A stretch of 64,000 bases of DNA from Salipiger mucosus DSM 16094 (GTDB lineage Bacteria > Pseudomonadota > Alphaproteobacteria > Rhodobacterales > Rhodobacteraceae). The translations under genes were made by a program, and so were the position numbers. Below, piece after piece: positions 17,383-25,561 of this stretch. The notes beneath the pieces are model-generated. The model made no database searches, was not told the origin of the DNA, and worked only from the letters and a program-made list of their open reading frames with translations. How positions within the stretch are numbered: position 1 is the first letter of the stretch; each line of letters starts with the position of its first letter. The stretch is from positions 53,158 to 117,157 of the forward strand of contig NZ_KE557281.1 of assembly GCF_000442255.1 (NCBI RefSeq). The letters are read 5' to 3'.

Positions 17383-18174
17383 CTATCCCCTGATCGCGGC
17401 CTTCGGGCTACGCTCTGCGAAGATGAGTGCTGCAAAGCCCGCCGCGAGGACGACCAGTATCACCACCAGAATATATCCGACGTTAAAGAAGGTGGACGGA
17501 TAGTTCTGAAAGATTCCGTGGCGGACCAATTCGGTGATGTTGAGCATGGGGTTCCACAGGAAGATGTCGCGCGCGAACTGGGGGATCATCGACGCCGAGA
17601 AGAACACGCCGGACGTCAGAAACATCGCGCGATTGAGGATCGGGATCACGCGTTTGACCACCGGTGTCAGCGACAGGATCGCCGCGGCAAGGACTCCGGC
17701 CGCGAAGCCCAGCGCTGCCGCGAAGACCAGACCGAAGAAGACGAACGGCAGGCGTGCGATCTCGTCGACGAGCTCGAAGTAGAACGCCAGGATCATGCAG
17801 ATGACGAAGGTCATCACGTAGATCATGATTTCCAGCAGGCATCGGGCGACAAGCGTGTCGATGGGTTTCAGAATTGGATAGGACAGCAGTGTGCTGTTGG
17901 CATCGATAGCCGACATCCCGCGTGTCATGGCCTTGGAAAACAGGTGGAACGGTACGACGCCGGCGATCATGAACACTAGAACCTCGGCGCCGTGAGGGGC
18001 TCCCCTGTCCGTGGCCATGAAAATCACCGCGAAGAAAGCGACCTGGACCATGGGCTCGAAGAACGCGCTGGCGAGACCGACGAGGTTGCCGCCGAACCGT
18101 TTTTTGGCCTCCCGCAGGAGCAGAGCGTCGATCACTCGCAGGCGTGTCTGGTAGGTCTCTTGGAGCGACATCAT
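17383..18174 (-). CDS. kpsM: Capsule ABC transporter permease KpsM
   Basis: This encodes 263 residues of the ABC-2 type permease family with about six membrane spans. It starts with an amphipathic RLRVIDALLLREAKKRFG helix that is typical of polysaccharide exporters. Membrane spans follow at about residues 37-57, 65-85, 110-132, 144-168, 178-200 and 232-253. KpsM forms the inner-membrane pore for capsule export. It is followed by kpsT with two bases between and preceded by the kpsD-like gene with a five-base gap. Confidence 0.95.
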   Translation of the reverse strand: MMSLQETYQTRLRVIDALLLREAKKRFGGNLVGLASAFFEPMVQVAFFAVIFMATDRGAPHGAEVLVFMIAGVVPFHLFSKAMTRGMSAIDANSTLLSYPILKPIDTLVARCLLEIMIYVMTFVICMILAFYFELVDEIARLPFVFFGLVFAAALGFAAGVLAAAILSLTPVVKRVIPILNRAMFLTSGVFFSASMIPQFARDIFLWNPMLNITELVRHGIFQNYPSTFFNVGYILVVILVVLAAGFAALIFAERSPKAAIRG

Positions 18175-18179
18175 GCCTC

Positions 18180-19817
18180 CTACGGGGAAACGATGGTGTT
18201 TGCGGTCATGGCGACCTGGTAGGCGATCCCGAGCATTTCCTTGGCCAAGGCGAAGCCCTTCCCGTCCATCCCGGGCAGCGAGATGATCTCGTCGCCGTTG
18301 CGGATACGGTCATCCGGGGAGAGGATCTCGGAACTTCCGTTCGGATGGTTCACGATGAAACGCTCGTCGTCACCGTTGGCCGTGAGGCCACCTGCCATCG
18401 CGACGTAATCCTTCACGCGCAGGCCGGGCTCGAAGACGAAGGCATTCGAGATCATGACTTCACCCGACACCGTCACGACATCCGACTTCTCCGGGATGAC
18501 GATCCGATCACCGTCTTTCAGGATGATGTCGGATACCTCGCCTCCACGGGAGAGAACGATCTTTCCCGGGAACGTCACCTGGGAAGCTGTTTCCACGAAG
18601 CCCTGGACCATCCGGGCTTCGTTGGCACGGATTGTTGCGGTCGCCCCGGTCCTGGATCGCGTGGTCGCGGATTTCTGGAGCTGCCGGAGGCTCTGATCGA
18701 GGGCCCTCTTCTGCTTTGCGGCAACAGAGGCTCTCTCGATGTGAACTGCCTTGGGCAACGCCACGGAAGGGTCGATGGAAACGAAGGAGAGCAACTGCTT
18801 CAGGGAGGCTCCTTTCTTGAGGGCATAGTTCTTCTGCCCCTCCACGGCGCCTTTCAGGGCCACGGAGACGGTGTCCGAACGTGCGTCACGGGTGAAGAAC
18901 ACCTCGTCTCCGTCCTGGAGGTCAAATGATGCGAAATCCGCCTTCCGAAGGTAGATGTCCTCGCTGCCATCCTGGCCTGGCCGGCGAACCAGTGCGTGGG
19001 TGGTCCCGGGCTGTGGGTCCGCGGTTTCGATGAGAGCACTGCCAGACAGGCGTTTTCCCGGAAACTCGAAGATATTGGTGTTCCGGGCACCCCTGGCGAC
19101 CGTGACCGAGGGCATACGATCATCCACAATGATCGTGTCACCGGTTCTGAAATCGAACTCGGCCATTTCGCCGTTCTTCATGAATTCGTAGAAGTCGTAG
19201 CTGGCCTTCACGAAGGTGTCGCGCTTGATCTTGACGTCGCGATAGCTTCCCGAGGCCGGGTGAATGCCACCGGCCTTGATGATGTAATCGAGAACCGTGT
19301 CGCTTTGGGTCCCCTCGAAGCGGCCGGGATGGGCAACGTTGCCGGTCACGTAGACCGAGATCGGATTCACGTCCGCAAGTGTCGCATAGACCGAAACGTT
19401 GTCCCGGTAGACGTCCCGGACGGCCGCCTTGATCGAGGCCTGGGCCTCGGACATGCGCTTGCCGGCGACATCGACAGGGCCGACCTCGGGAATGAAGACA
19501 TTGCCTTCGGCATCGACCATGATCAGGTTCTCGAACTGCTGTGCTCCCCAGATCCGCAAGAGGATGCGGTCGCCGAAGCTTACCAGGCGGTTCGGGTCGG
19601 TGATCGCCGATCCAGGCCCCGGCGGCGTCGCCCGAAACAGGGAAGCGCCGAAGGGCTCGATGCGCGTATTCTGCTCGGGCCCGGTTTCTTCGCTGGGTGC
19701 GGACGCCGGTTGCTCCCCGCCCCGCCCTGCCGCATCCTGTTGAGCGACAGAAGTGCTGGCCATGAGGGTCACGGCCAGGCCGGCAAGTGCAGCCAAGAGC
19801 ATTGATGGCATTGTCAT
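18180..19817 (-). CDS. kpsD: Outer-membrane polysaccharide export protein KpsD/Wza-type
   Basis: This encodes 545 residues from ATG 19817, preceded by AAAGGA. The signal peptide is MTMPSMLLAALAGLAVTLMA-type, cleaved after STSVAQ. A poly-export domain begins near residue 75 (LVSFGDRILLRIWGAQQFEN, VFIPEVGPVDVAGKRMSEAQ). SLBB-like beta-grasp repeats follow (NPISVYVTGNVAHPGRFEGT; VVTVSGEVMISNAFVFEPGL). The protein is long for Wza and fits KpsD. It forms the periplasmic/outer-membrane exit for capsule and works with KpsE. Confidence 0.93.
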   Translation of the reverse strand: MTMPSMLLAALAGLAVTLMASTSVAQQDAAGRGGEQPASAPSEETGPEQNTRIEPFGASLFRATPPGPGSAITDPNRLVSFGDRILLRIWGAQQFENLIMVDAEGNVFIPEVGPVDVAGKRMSEAQASIKAAVRDVYRDNVSVYATLADVNPISVYVTGNVAHPGRFEGTQSDTVLDYIIKAGGIHPASGSYRDVKIKRDTFVKASYDFYEFMKNGEMAEFDFRTGDTIIVDDRMPSVTVARGARNTNIFEFPGKRLSGSALIETADPQPGTTHALVRRPGQDGSEDIYLRKADFASFDLQDGDEVFFTRDARSDTVSVALKGAVEGQKNYALKKGASLKQLLSFVSIDPSVALPKAVHIERASVAAKQKRALDQSLRQLQKSATTRSRTGATATIRANEARMVQGFVETASQVTFPGKIVLSRGGEVSDIILKDGDRIVIPEKSDVVTVSGEVMISNAFVFEPGLRVKDYVAMAGGLTANGDDERFIVNHPNGSSEILSPDDRIRNGDEIISLPGMDGKGFALAKEMLGIAYQVAMTANTIVSP

Positions 19818-19831
19818 TGGGGGTCCTTTTC

Positions 19832-20119
19832 TCAATGCGAGCCCGAGATGATGTCGCTGACGACGACCTCCCGGCCGGCGGTCTGGCACCGTGCAGCCGG
19901 AGATCCACCTGTCTGCATGCGGCAGCGCTCACCGTTTCCGGAAATGAACTCTCCCGGTGCGAGCTTCGGGGTCGTCGGACGGATAGTTTCGCGGTCCTCC
20001 GGAACCCGGAAATCCCGAACCACTGGTTCTTGCGCTTCGGGGTACGTGGTGGGCGCTGCGGATGAGCAGGCCGACAGCGCGCCAGCGACCGCGATCAACA
20101 GGGCGAATGACCGCATCAT
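19832..20119 (-). CDS. Small lipoprotein of the capsule operon
   Basis: This encodes 95 residues from ATG 20119, or from ATG 20116 one codon later; both overlap the kpsF stop. The signal is SFALLIAVAGALSAC with lipobox Cys at residue 18. The mature protein is short, with Pro-rich linkers and three Cys residues (ERCRMQTGG, ARCQTAG). It sits between kpsF and kpsD, so it is probably an accessory of the export channel, but I do not recognise a named family. Confidence 0.7.
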   Translation of the reverse strand: MMRSFALLIAVAGALSACSSAAPTTYPEAQEPVVRDFRVPEDRETIRPTTPKLAPGEFISGNGERCRMQTGGSPAARCQTAGREVVVSDIISGSH

Positions 20120-21054
20120 TGGACCCTCACGATCCCGACCGGTTTCCGGCCGTCGACCACGAGGCACGCCTTTGTTGCCTTGTTCTGCATGCGCGCCACC
20201 GCGGTTGCCACGGTCTCCTGCGGGGAAACCACAGGTTCTGCTTGCCGGATCACGCTCTTGGCCGTGGTCGTGTATTCCGGCTTCACGTCGTCTGCCTGGA
20301 TCAGGCCGATCAGGTTGCCATCGTCATCGACGACGCCGGCGATGTCGAAATCCTTGCGGGCCATGGTCCACATGATCAGCGTGGAGCGTTGGTCGATAGA
20401 GACGAGTGGAATGTTGTCGCCCGTCAGCATGGCGTCCTCGACACGTTTCGTGCTGGCCCCGAGTGAGCCGCCTGGATGGAGTTCATTGAACGCGTCGCGG
20501 GTGAAATCATTCTGTACGCACAGGCCGACTGCCAGGGCATCGCCCAGCGCGATCTGCGCGGTTGTCGAACTGGTGGGTGCGAGACCAAGGCTGCATCCTT
20601 CTCCCGCCTTGGGCAGCACCAGGGGGGCAGTGGATGCGCGGGCCAGCTGGCTTTCGGCGCCCATGGTCATGCCGACGACCGGAATATCGTTGCTGACCGC
20701 GTACCGCACGATTGGAAGCAGTTCGCTCGTGTTGCCGGAGTTGGAAAGCGCAAGCAGGACGTCGTCCTTCGTGAGCATTCCCATGTCGCCGTGGGATGCC
20801 TCGGCAGGGTGGACGAAATGGGCGGGTTTGCCGAGCGAGGCCATGGTCGCCGCGATCTTTCTGGCCACATGGCCGGACTTGCCCATGCCGCTCAGGATGA
20901 TCCTGCACTTGGCACGGGAAAGGACCTCCAGAGCCTTGTCGAACTCCGGCCATCCGCCGTCGAACTGTTCGGTGATCCTGCGTAGAATGTCCGTTTCTGC
21001 ATGTAGCAGGCCGGAGATCGCCTGATCCTTACAACTTTTCTGAACCTTTTCCAT
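20116..21054 (-). CDS. kpsF: Arabinose-5-phosphate isomerase KpsF/KdsD type
   Basis: This encodes 312 residues from ATG 21054, preceded by GAGGG. The SIS domain is clear: RIILSGMGKSGHVARKIAAT, HPAEASHGDMGM, LLALSNSGNTSELLPIV and LGLAPTSSTTAQIALGDAL. Two CBS repeats follow (from about residue 205; VEDAMLTGDNIPLV and KPEYTTTAKSVIR). It converts ribulose-5-phosphate to arabinose-5-phosphate for Kdo synthesis. It heads the capsule operon and is divergent from the gene at 21119; the 64-base gap holds the promoters. Confidence 0.95.
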   Translation of the reverse strand: MEKVQKSCKDQAISGLLHAETDILRRITEQFDGGWPEFDKALEVLSRAKCRIILSGMGKSGHVARKIAATMASLGKPAHFVHPAEASHGDMGMLTKDDVLLALSNSGNTSELLPIVRYAVSNDIPVVGMTMGAESQLARASTAPLVLPKAGEGCSLGLAPTSSTTAQIALGDALAVGLCVQNDFTRDAFNELHPGGSLGASTKRVEDAMLTGDNIPLVSIDQRSTLIMWTMARKDFDIAGVVDDDGNLIGLIQADDVKPEYTTTAKSVIRQAEPVVSPQETVATAVARMQNKATKACLVVDGRKPVGIVRVQ

Positions 21055-21118
21055 GCTATCCCTCAAGAAATCGATGCTGTCTTCTAGTGTCGAAGGTTAA
21101 AATGAGGATTAATTCATC

Positions 21119-21523
21119 ATGTCGACGAAGGAAAATACGCGCCCGAAGCCGCAGGACCGCAAGCAACCGAGCCCGCCGAAGACGAAACGGAAAGCTCCCC
21201 AATCCCCGCCTGCCGTTGTCGATGTCCGGCTTACCAACCCCGACGACATTTCGGCCGTCGCGCGCGGATATGCTTCGACGGCCGAGCCGTTCTGGATGAA
21301 GCTTCCGCGGATGCTCTACTTCTGGGGACGGTTTTTGCTCTTCCCGGTGACCGCCCTGAAATTCGTTATGGAGTTGGCGCTCTGCGGCATCCTGCTGAGC
21401 GTCTTTGGTGTGGTCGGTATGTGGGCGACGGGAATGCTGACCAAAGACGAGGTGATGCCCTACATCTCCGATGTCGGTGAACGGACTCTCGAGCTTCTCC
21501 GGGCGCTGGGCTTTCCGATCTGA
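21119..21523 (+). CDS. Small membrane protein of unknown function
   Basis: This encodes 134 residues. The first 45 residues are basic and Pro-rich (cytoplasmic tail). Hydrophobic segments occupy about residues 62-78 (PRMLYFWGRFLLFPVTAL) and 80-102 (FVMELALCGILLSVFGVVGM). A short charged C-terminus follows. The start ATG lies 11 bases after a GAGG that is part of the GAGGATTAATT motif. It is divergent from kpsF and is followed by the 604-residue unknown gene with a 63-base gap. I recognise no family. Confidence 0.55.
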   Translation: MSTKENTRPKPQDRKQPSPPKTKRKAPQSPPAVVDVRLTNPDDISAVARGYASTAEPFWMKLPRMLYFWGRFLLFPVTALKFVMELALCGILLSVFGVVGMWATGMLTKDEVMPYISDVGERTLELLRALGFPI

Positions 21524-21586
21524 GATCCATTTTCAGGAAGTTTGCGTCCACAGGTCCATTTCGCACGCAATTCAGGGAGAATGACC

Positions 21587-23401
21587 ATGCCGAAGAATCC
21601 GCTCACGAGTGCGCAACGCGCCGCGACCGTGGCTCAACGCATCCTGTCCGGAGGCCGCATCGCCTCGTCGAGTGAGGACATTGGTGGTGTTCAACCGGCA
21701 GGAAACAGCCGCGATTTCATCGAGGCAGTCGCCAGCCAGGTTGGCCCGGAAGTCATGGGCGCCGCGGAGCGGATTCGTGAGCGGTACTTCGCGAACCAGG
21801 ATGCTCGGCAGGAGTTCGATGAAGATGCGGAGGCGGCAGACGATATCGACACCGCGGCCGACGATGAGTACGAGCCGAACGCCGAAGACATGTCCCTGGC
21901 GGTCGCCGCCTCGGCCATCGTTCGAAGGGAGGAGACCGGTGGCGCCGTCGCGGAGCCGCGCACCGACCGGACGTGGCACCGGTTCACAAACCTCGCCATG
22001 TCCCGCACGCATCGGAATTACATGCAGAACGCGGCATCGGGTCTTTTCGGAGCCTTCCCCTGCTTCGGGGAGATCGCGCAGCGAGAAGGTAATCAGGCCG
22101 CGAACCATCTCAAGACGGTCCTGCGCATCCAGCCGCAGGTGGGAGACCCGAACATGAGCCGGGCCCGGGGCGCGCTGCCGGTCATTCAGCACCAGATGCG
22201 CTTCAATGCCGATGATGAGCTCGAGCGGGTCGGGCGCTGGATCCGCGAGAACGCGCTTGTCCTGAGTTCGAGTTCCATTCGCTTTCGGGATGTCCTGCCC
22301 GACTACGCGCCCAAGATCATGTTCGCGGTCAGCGAGGACGAAACATTCCTTCTTGTCGAGGAGAACGTCGGTGTCGCGGACTATGCCTTCAACAGAACGT
22401 CCGGCCGGATCGACGTGACGGTCAAGGATCGCAAGACCGTCAACAACGGGGATACGCTCACCGTCCTCGACATGACCGGTCTGGAAGAGGTCATCCGGCA
22501 GTCCCATGGCTTTGTGACCTTCGACGAGGACAGCGACCTTTCGGTGGTGAGTACCGGGGATGCGGAACTCTCGGTCATGTACACCGGGGAACGGCCCCTT
22601 TCCGGCGGGGATCGATTGACCGGTGTTCTGCAAGCTCCGAACGATGCCTTCGACCAGGCCCTGAAGGAGACGATCAGCGACCGCCTGAGCGCCGTCGGCG
22701 TGATGGATGCCGGCAAGGGTGGTCGCGCGCCAGTAGACGGCAAGTACATCTACGCCTGGCCCGGTGGTCGTCGCTACTATGAACAGCATCCTGAAAAGCT
22801 GGCCGAGCTCGTCGAAATGATGATGGCCCGAGAGAGCATCGAATTCACGATGGATGCCGCTGGTCTCCCGCGGAAGGCGGGAATGACGCGCGCTGCCCTG
22901 CCACCCGAACGCGAGACGACGTCGACGGCTACAGCGCAGATCGAGGCGCAACCGGAACACCCACCCGAAGCCCAGGACACTGCACCTGAAAACGTGCCCC
23001 AGGAAACCGAGGAGCCGTCGCAGGCCGACAGCCCAGAGGGTGAGACCAGACGAAGCGTCACACGGGCCCGACCTCGCCAGGCGAAACCCGCGACCAAGCC
23101 GGTGAAGGCCCTGGCCGTCTTGAGAAACACCCTGGGTTTCCAGATTGCGGACGTGGCGAAGGGCGTCGGTGGCCAGTCGACCAAGGCGGCCGTGAAGTCA
23201 CTGGATGAAGGCGGCTATCTCGTGGTTCTGCCCTCCGAAGATGCACCTCTGCCACTGGCCAGGGAGTTCCAGGTTGAGCACCGAACCGCTCTCACCGAAC
23301 CCAGTGAGGAATGCGGCCGGATCAGCGAAGGCATGTCACCCGAGGACATCGAGACGGCCATCTTGGATTCCGTTCGGCTCGCCGCACCGCGGCCGACCTG
23401 A
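21587..23401 (+). CDS. Large acidic protein of unknown function
   Basis: This encodes 604 residues from ATG 21587 behind GGGAG; ATG 21581 is the alternative. There is no signal peptide or membrane span. Residues 70-110 are very acidic (Asp/Glu runs). A folded core lies around 120-440 (for example MSRTHRNYMQNAASGLFGAF and HKTVLRIQPQV-like helices, then strand-rich segments with YAPKIMFAVSEDETFLLVEE). A Pro/Glu/Thr-rich linker spans about 450-510. A C-terminal basic region with a possible winged-helix-like unit follows (LAVLRNTLGFQIADVAKGVG, STKAAVKSLDEGGYLVVLP). No named domain is recognised. Confidence 0.5.
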   Translation: MPKNPLTSAQRAATVAQRILSGGRIASSSEDIGGVQPAGNSRDFIEAVASQVGPEVMGAAERIRERYFANQDARQEFDEDAEAADDIDTAADDEYEPNAEDMSLAVAASAIVRREETGGAVAEPRTDRTWHRFTNLAMSRTHRNYMQNAASGLFGAFPCFGEIAQREGNQAANHLKTVLRIQPQVGDPNMSRARGALPVIQHQMRFNADDELERVGRWIRENALVLSSSSIRFRDVLPDYAPKIMFAVSEDETFLLVEENVGVADYAFNRTSGRIDVTVKDRKTVNNGDTLTVLDMTGLEEVIRQSHGFVTFDEDSDLSVVSTGDAELSVMYTGERPLSGGDRLTGVLQAPNDAFDQALKETISDRLSAVGVMDAGKGGRAPVDGKYIYAWPGGRRYYEQHPEKLAELVEMMMARESIEFTMDAAGLPRKAGMTRAALPPERETTSTATAQIEAQPEHPPEAQDTAPENVPQETEEPSQADSPEGETRRSVTRARPRQAKPATKPVKALAVLRNTLGFQIADVAKGVGGQSTKAAVKSLDEGGYLVVLPSEDAPLPLAREFQVEHRTALTEPSEECGRISEGMSPEDIETAILDSVRLAAPRPT

Positions 23402-23523
23402 TCAGGCCTCTACCGAAACTGAAGGCGAGCGGGCTCGGGGGCGATCCTCCCGGGCTTGGTCGCGTTAAACATTCCGAAAGATAAGCAGGGATAGTGTGGC
23501 GGCATTGAAGAATAGGTCTTTCG

Positions 23524-24384
23524 ATGCCAGCAAAGAGAAACGGTCGCGGTCTCTCTGTCAAGGAGCGCAAGCTCTACAACAGGGGCATTTCGGATATTTT
23601 CAAAAAGCAAGGTGAAGACGTCTTGGCGTCCAAAGGCGGCCCCGGCGAGTTTACGTCCACGACTGACGACATCAGTGAAACGGTCGACCGTTTGAACAAG
23701 TCCGTGAAGAAGGTCAACAATGCTGATATGATCTGGGCATTCCTCAACCGCATCAACCTTCCTGCCCACATCATCGAAACAGCGACACCGGGCAACAACT
23801 GGTACATCTTCACCCAGGAGAAGGGCGTGTATCTCTTCAAAGAGGTTCGATATCGTGATTTCAATGATTTTCGGATCGAAGACCTGCCCGCGCCTGTCCC
23901 TTACGTCGATCCTCTTCGGAAGATACATCCGTGCCTGTTCAATCATTCCACCGAGCAGACATTCCTGTCCAGGGTAGAGCAGAGCGGTGTTCTGGATGAT
24001 CTCGTTGGCGTTCCGCTTCTCAAGGTTGACAACCATCGGAAACGCAACGCGTCATTGGGATCCATCGAGATCGATGGCGTCATGGCGGAAGAAACCCCGC
24101 GGGGGCGCAAGCCGGTCGTGGCCCTGATTGAGGTCAAGGGCATCGACGAAAAGATCAGCTACGAGCAGGTCGTCCATCATTATCGGCTCGCCCATGAAGA
24201 ATATGGTCCGATGGACCCCTGTTCGATTGCGATCCAACTGATCACCAAGAACACGGCGCGGGTTCTCAAGTTTAGCTTCGAGTCGACGTACGAATGTGAT
24301 GTCGCGCAGGAATGGTATATCACATTCGATGGCGACTACCCCGACGATCTTTTCCAGCAGCCGGCCGTCCACCGGGTCCACTGA
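23524..24384 (+). CDS. Putative PD-(D/E)XK-fold protein
   Basis: This encodes 286 residues. The N-terminal 60 residues are basic and polar. The C-terminal half contains a nuclease-like core: SIEIDGVMAEE (candidate Asp near residue 180), then PVVALIEVKGIDEKISYEQV with a Glu-Val-Lys triad near 200 and a Gln/His-containing helix after it. This spacing is the PD-(D/E)XK pattern of restriction and repair nucleases, but the fold is inferred from motif spacing only. It lies between the 604-residue unknown and a small unknown gene, three genes upstream of fliI and two upstream of the RuvA-like gene. Confidence 0.5.
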   Translation: MPAKRNGRGLSVKERKLYNRGISDIFKKQGEDVLASKGGPGEFTSTTDDISETVDRLNKSVKKVNNADMIWAFLNRINLPAHIIETATPGNNWYIFTQEKGVYLFKEVRYRDFNDFRIEDLPAPVPYVDPLRKIHPCLFNHSTEQTFLSRVEQSGVLDDLVGVPLLKVDNHRKRNASLGSIEIDGVMAEETPRGRKPVVALIEVKGIDEKISYEQVVHHYRLAHEEYGPMDPCSIAIQLITKNTARVLKFSFESTYECDVAQEWYITFDGDYPDDLFQQPAVHRVH

Positions 24385-24445
24385 AAATCCTTAACCTCCT
24401 GTAACGCGTCGCATCTCAGTTCCCTACAAGAACAGGGAATTGACG

Positions 24446-24886
24446 ATGAGCGATCAGAATCCAGATGACGATAGCGTACCATCAGACCTCACGCTGTGCA
24501 GCATGGCGGCGGTCACCTACGGCGAGGCACTGAGGTCTCATTTGATCGGGAAAAGCCGGACTGCCGGCGGGCACGGTGATGTCCGCATCAACGTTCTTCT
24601 CGATCCCGAGCGCCAGTTCGCAATTCTCAGGATGCTGTTCCTGGACCATGGCGGAGGCGTCTCCTGTTCCGTCAATCCGACCGATTTCGACGCGACGCTG
24701 GCCTGGATGCAGCGCCGGACCTGCCTAGGGCATCCCGATCTGACGGCGGCAGGCGATCTTTGCGCATTGAGGCGCAAGATGTCGCAACTGGACGTGCTTG
24801 AAGCGGAGCGTCATGCCGGCGTCATCTTCCGCGCAATCAAGAACAGTCGCGTGCATTCTGGCAAGCCGATCAATGTTATTGGATAA
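24446..24886 (+). CDS. Small soluble protein of unknown function
   Basis: This encodes 146 residues from ATG 24446, eight bases after AGGGA. It has no signal or membrane segment. It has an alpha/beta look, with VRINVLLDPERQFAILRMLF near residue 50 and a helical C-terminus. Cys residues at 18, 74, 94 and 106 are scattered and form no known metal site. No family is recognised. It sits 54 bases before the promoter and start region of the RuvA-like gene. Confidence 0.45.
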   Translation: MSDQNPDDDSVPSDLTLCSMAAVTYGEALRSHLIGKSRTAGGHGDVRINVLLDPERQFAILRMLFLDHGGGVSCSVNPTDFDATLAWMQRRTCLGHPDLTAAGDLCALRRKMSQLDVLEAERHAGVIFRAIKNSRVHSGKPINVIG

Positions 24887-24889
24887 ATG

Positions 24890-24917
24890 TTGACACGCCC
24901 GATCTATTCTATATGAT
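24890..24917 (+). promoter_or_regulatory. Sigma70-type promoter of the RuvA-like gene
   Basis: TTGACA at 24890-24895 and TATGAT at 24912-24917 are separated by 16 bases. This matches the vegetative consensus closely. The RuvA-like start at 24941 follows, with AGGAG at 24930-24934. The promoter is independent of the preceding gene. Confidence 0.7.
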
Positions 24918-24940
24918 GGCCAAAAGAGCAGGAGAAAACC

Positions 24941-25561
24941 ATGATTGGGTACGCTGAAGGAAAGGTGCAGAAAAAGAAGCCCGGAGTAATCGTTCTGAAC
25001 GTGAACGGTGTCGGGTATGTCCTCAATTGCCCGGCTGATCTGGCGCGCCGGTTCGAGGTCGGGGACGACGCTGCCTTCCATGTCGAGATGAAGACCACGG
25101 AGAATTCCTCGATCCTCTATGGCTTCGAAACCGAGCAGGATCAGGAACTTTTTGTCCAGCTGAACAAGGTGCAGGCCGTCGGTGGCAAGTCGGCGCTCTC
25201 GGTTCTGAGCGCGCTCGGTTTCGTGGGCTTCTGCAACGCGGTCGTGGACAACGACGAAGGTCTCGTCTGCCAGGCCGAGGGCGTGGGCAAGAAAACCGCG
25301 GCCCGGATCATTGCGGACCTCAAGTCCTTTGCCGAAGAGCACGCCCAGCCGGCCCTGCCGAATGGCGTCGATGCGGCCCGGGTGCGCGGCGTGGAAAAGG
25401 CCGTGGTGGCCGCGCTCACGCAGATGGGATTCAACAAGAAGGATTCGGAAACGGCTTTCGGTGCCGTCGTCGAGAACCACATGGCCCAGGATGACCTCGT
25501 GGCAGGATCGATGGTCAAGAGCTGCCTGCGTGAACTCGGTGGTCAGCCCTCCGCGTCCTGA
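24941..25561 (+). CDS. ruvA: RuvA-like Holliday-junction-binding protein (orphan)
   Basis: This encodes 206 residues, the RuvA length. Domain I is an OB barrel (MIGYAEGKVQKKK, then VNGVGYVLNCPADL and the pin region TTENSSILYGF). Domain II has two helix-hairpin-helix motifs (VQAVGGKSALSVLSALG; AEGVGKKTAARIIADLK). Domain III is the RuvB-binding helical bundle (RGVEKAVVAALTQMGFNKKD). At the acidic pin, E. coli RuvA has Glu-Asp, while this protein has Glu54-Asn55. RuvA binds four-way junctions and loads the RuvB motor. Here neither ruvB nor ruvC is adjacent, which suggests a second, accessory copy. It converges on fliI with a 19-base overlap of the coding ends. Confidence 0.85.
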   Translation: MIGYAEGKVQKKKPGVIVLNVNGVGYVLNCPADLARRFEVGDDAAFHVEMKTTENSSILYGFETEQDQELFVQLNKVQAVGGKSALSVLSALGFVGFCNAVVDNDEGLVCQAEGVGKKTAARIIADLKSFAEEHAQPALPNGVDAARVRGVEKAVVAALTQMGFNKKDSETAFGAVVENHMAQDDLVAGSMVKSCLRELGGQPSAS

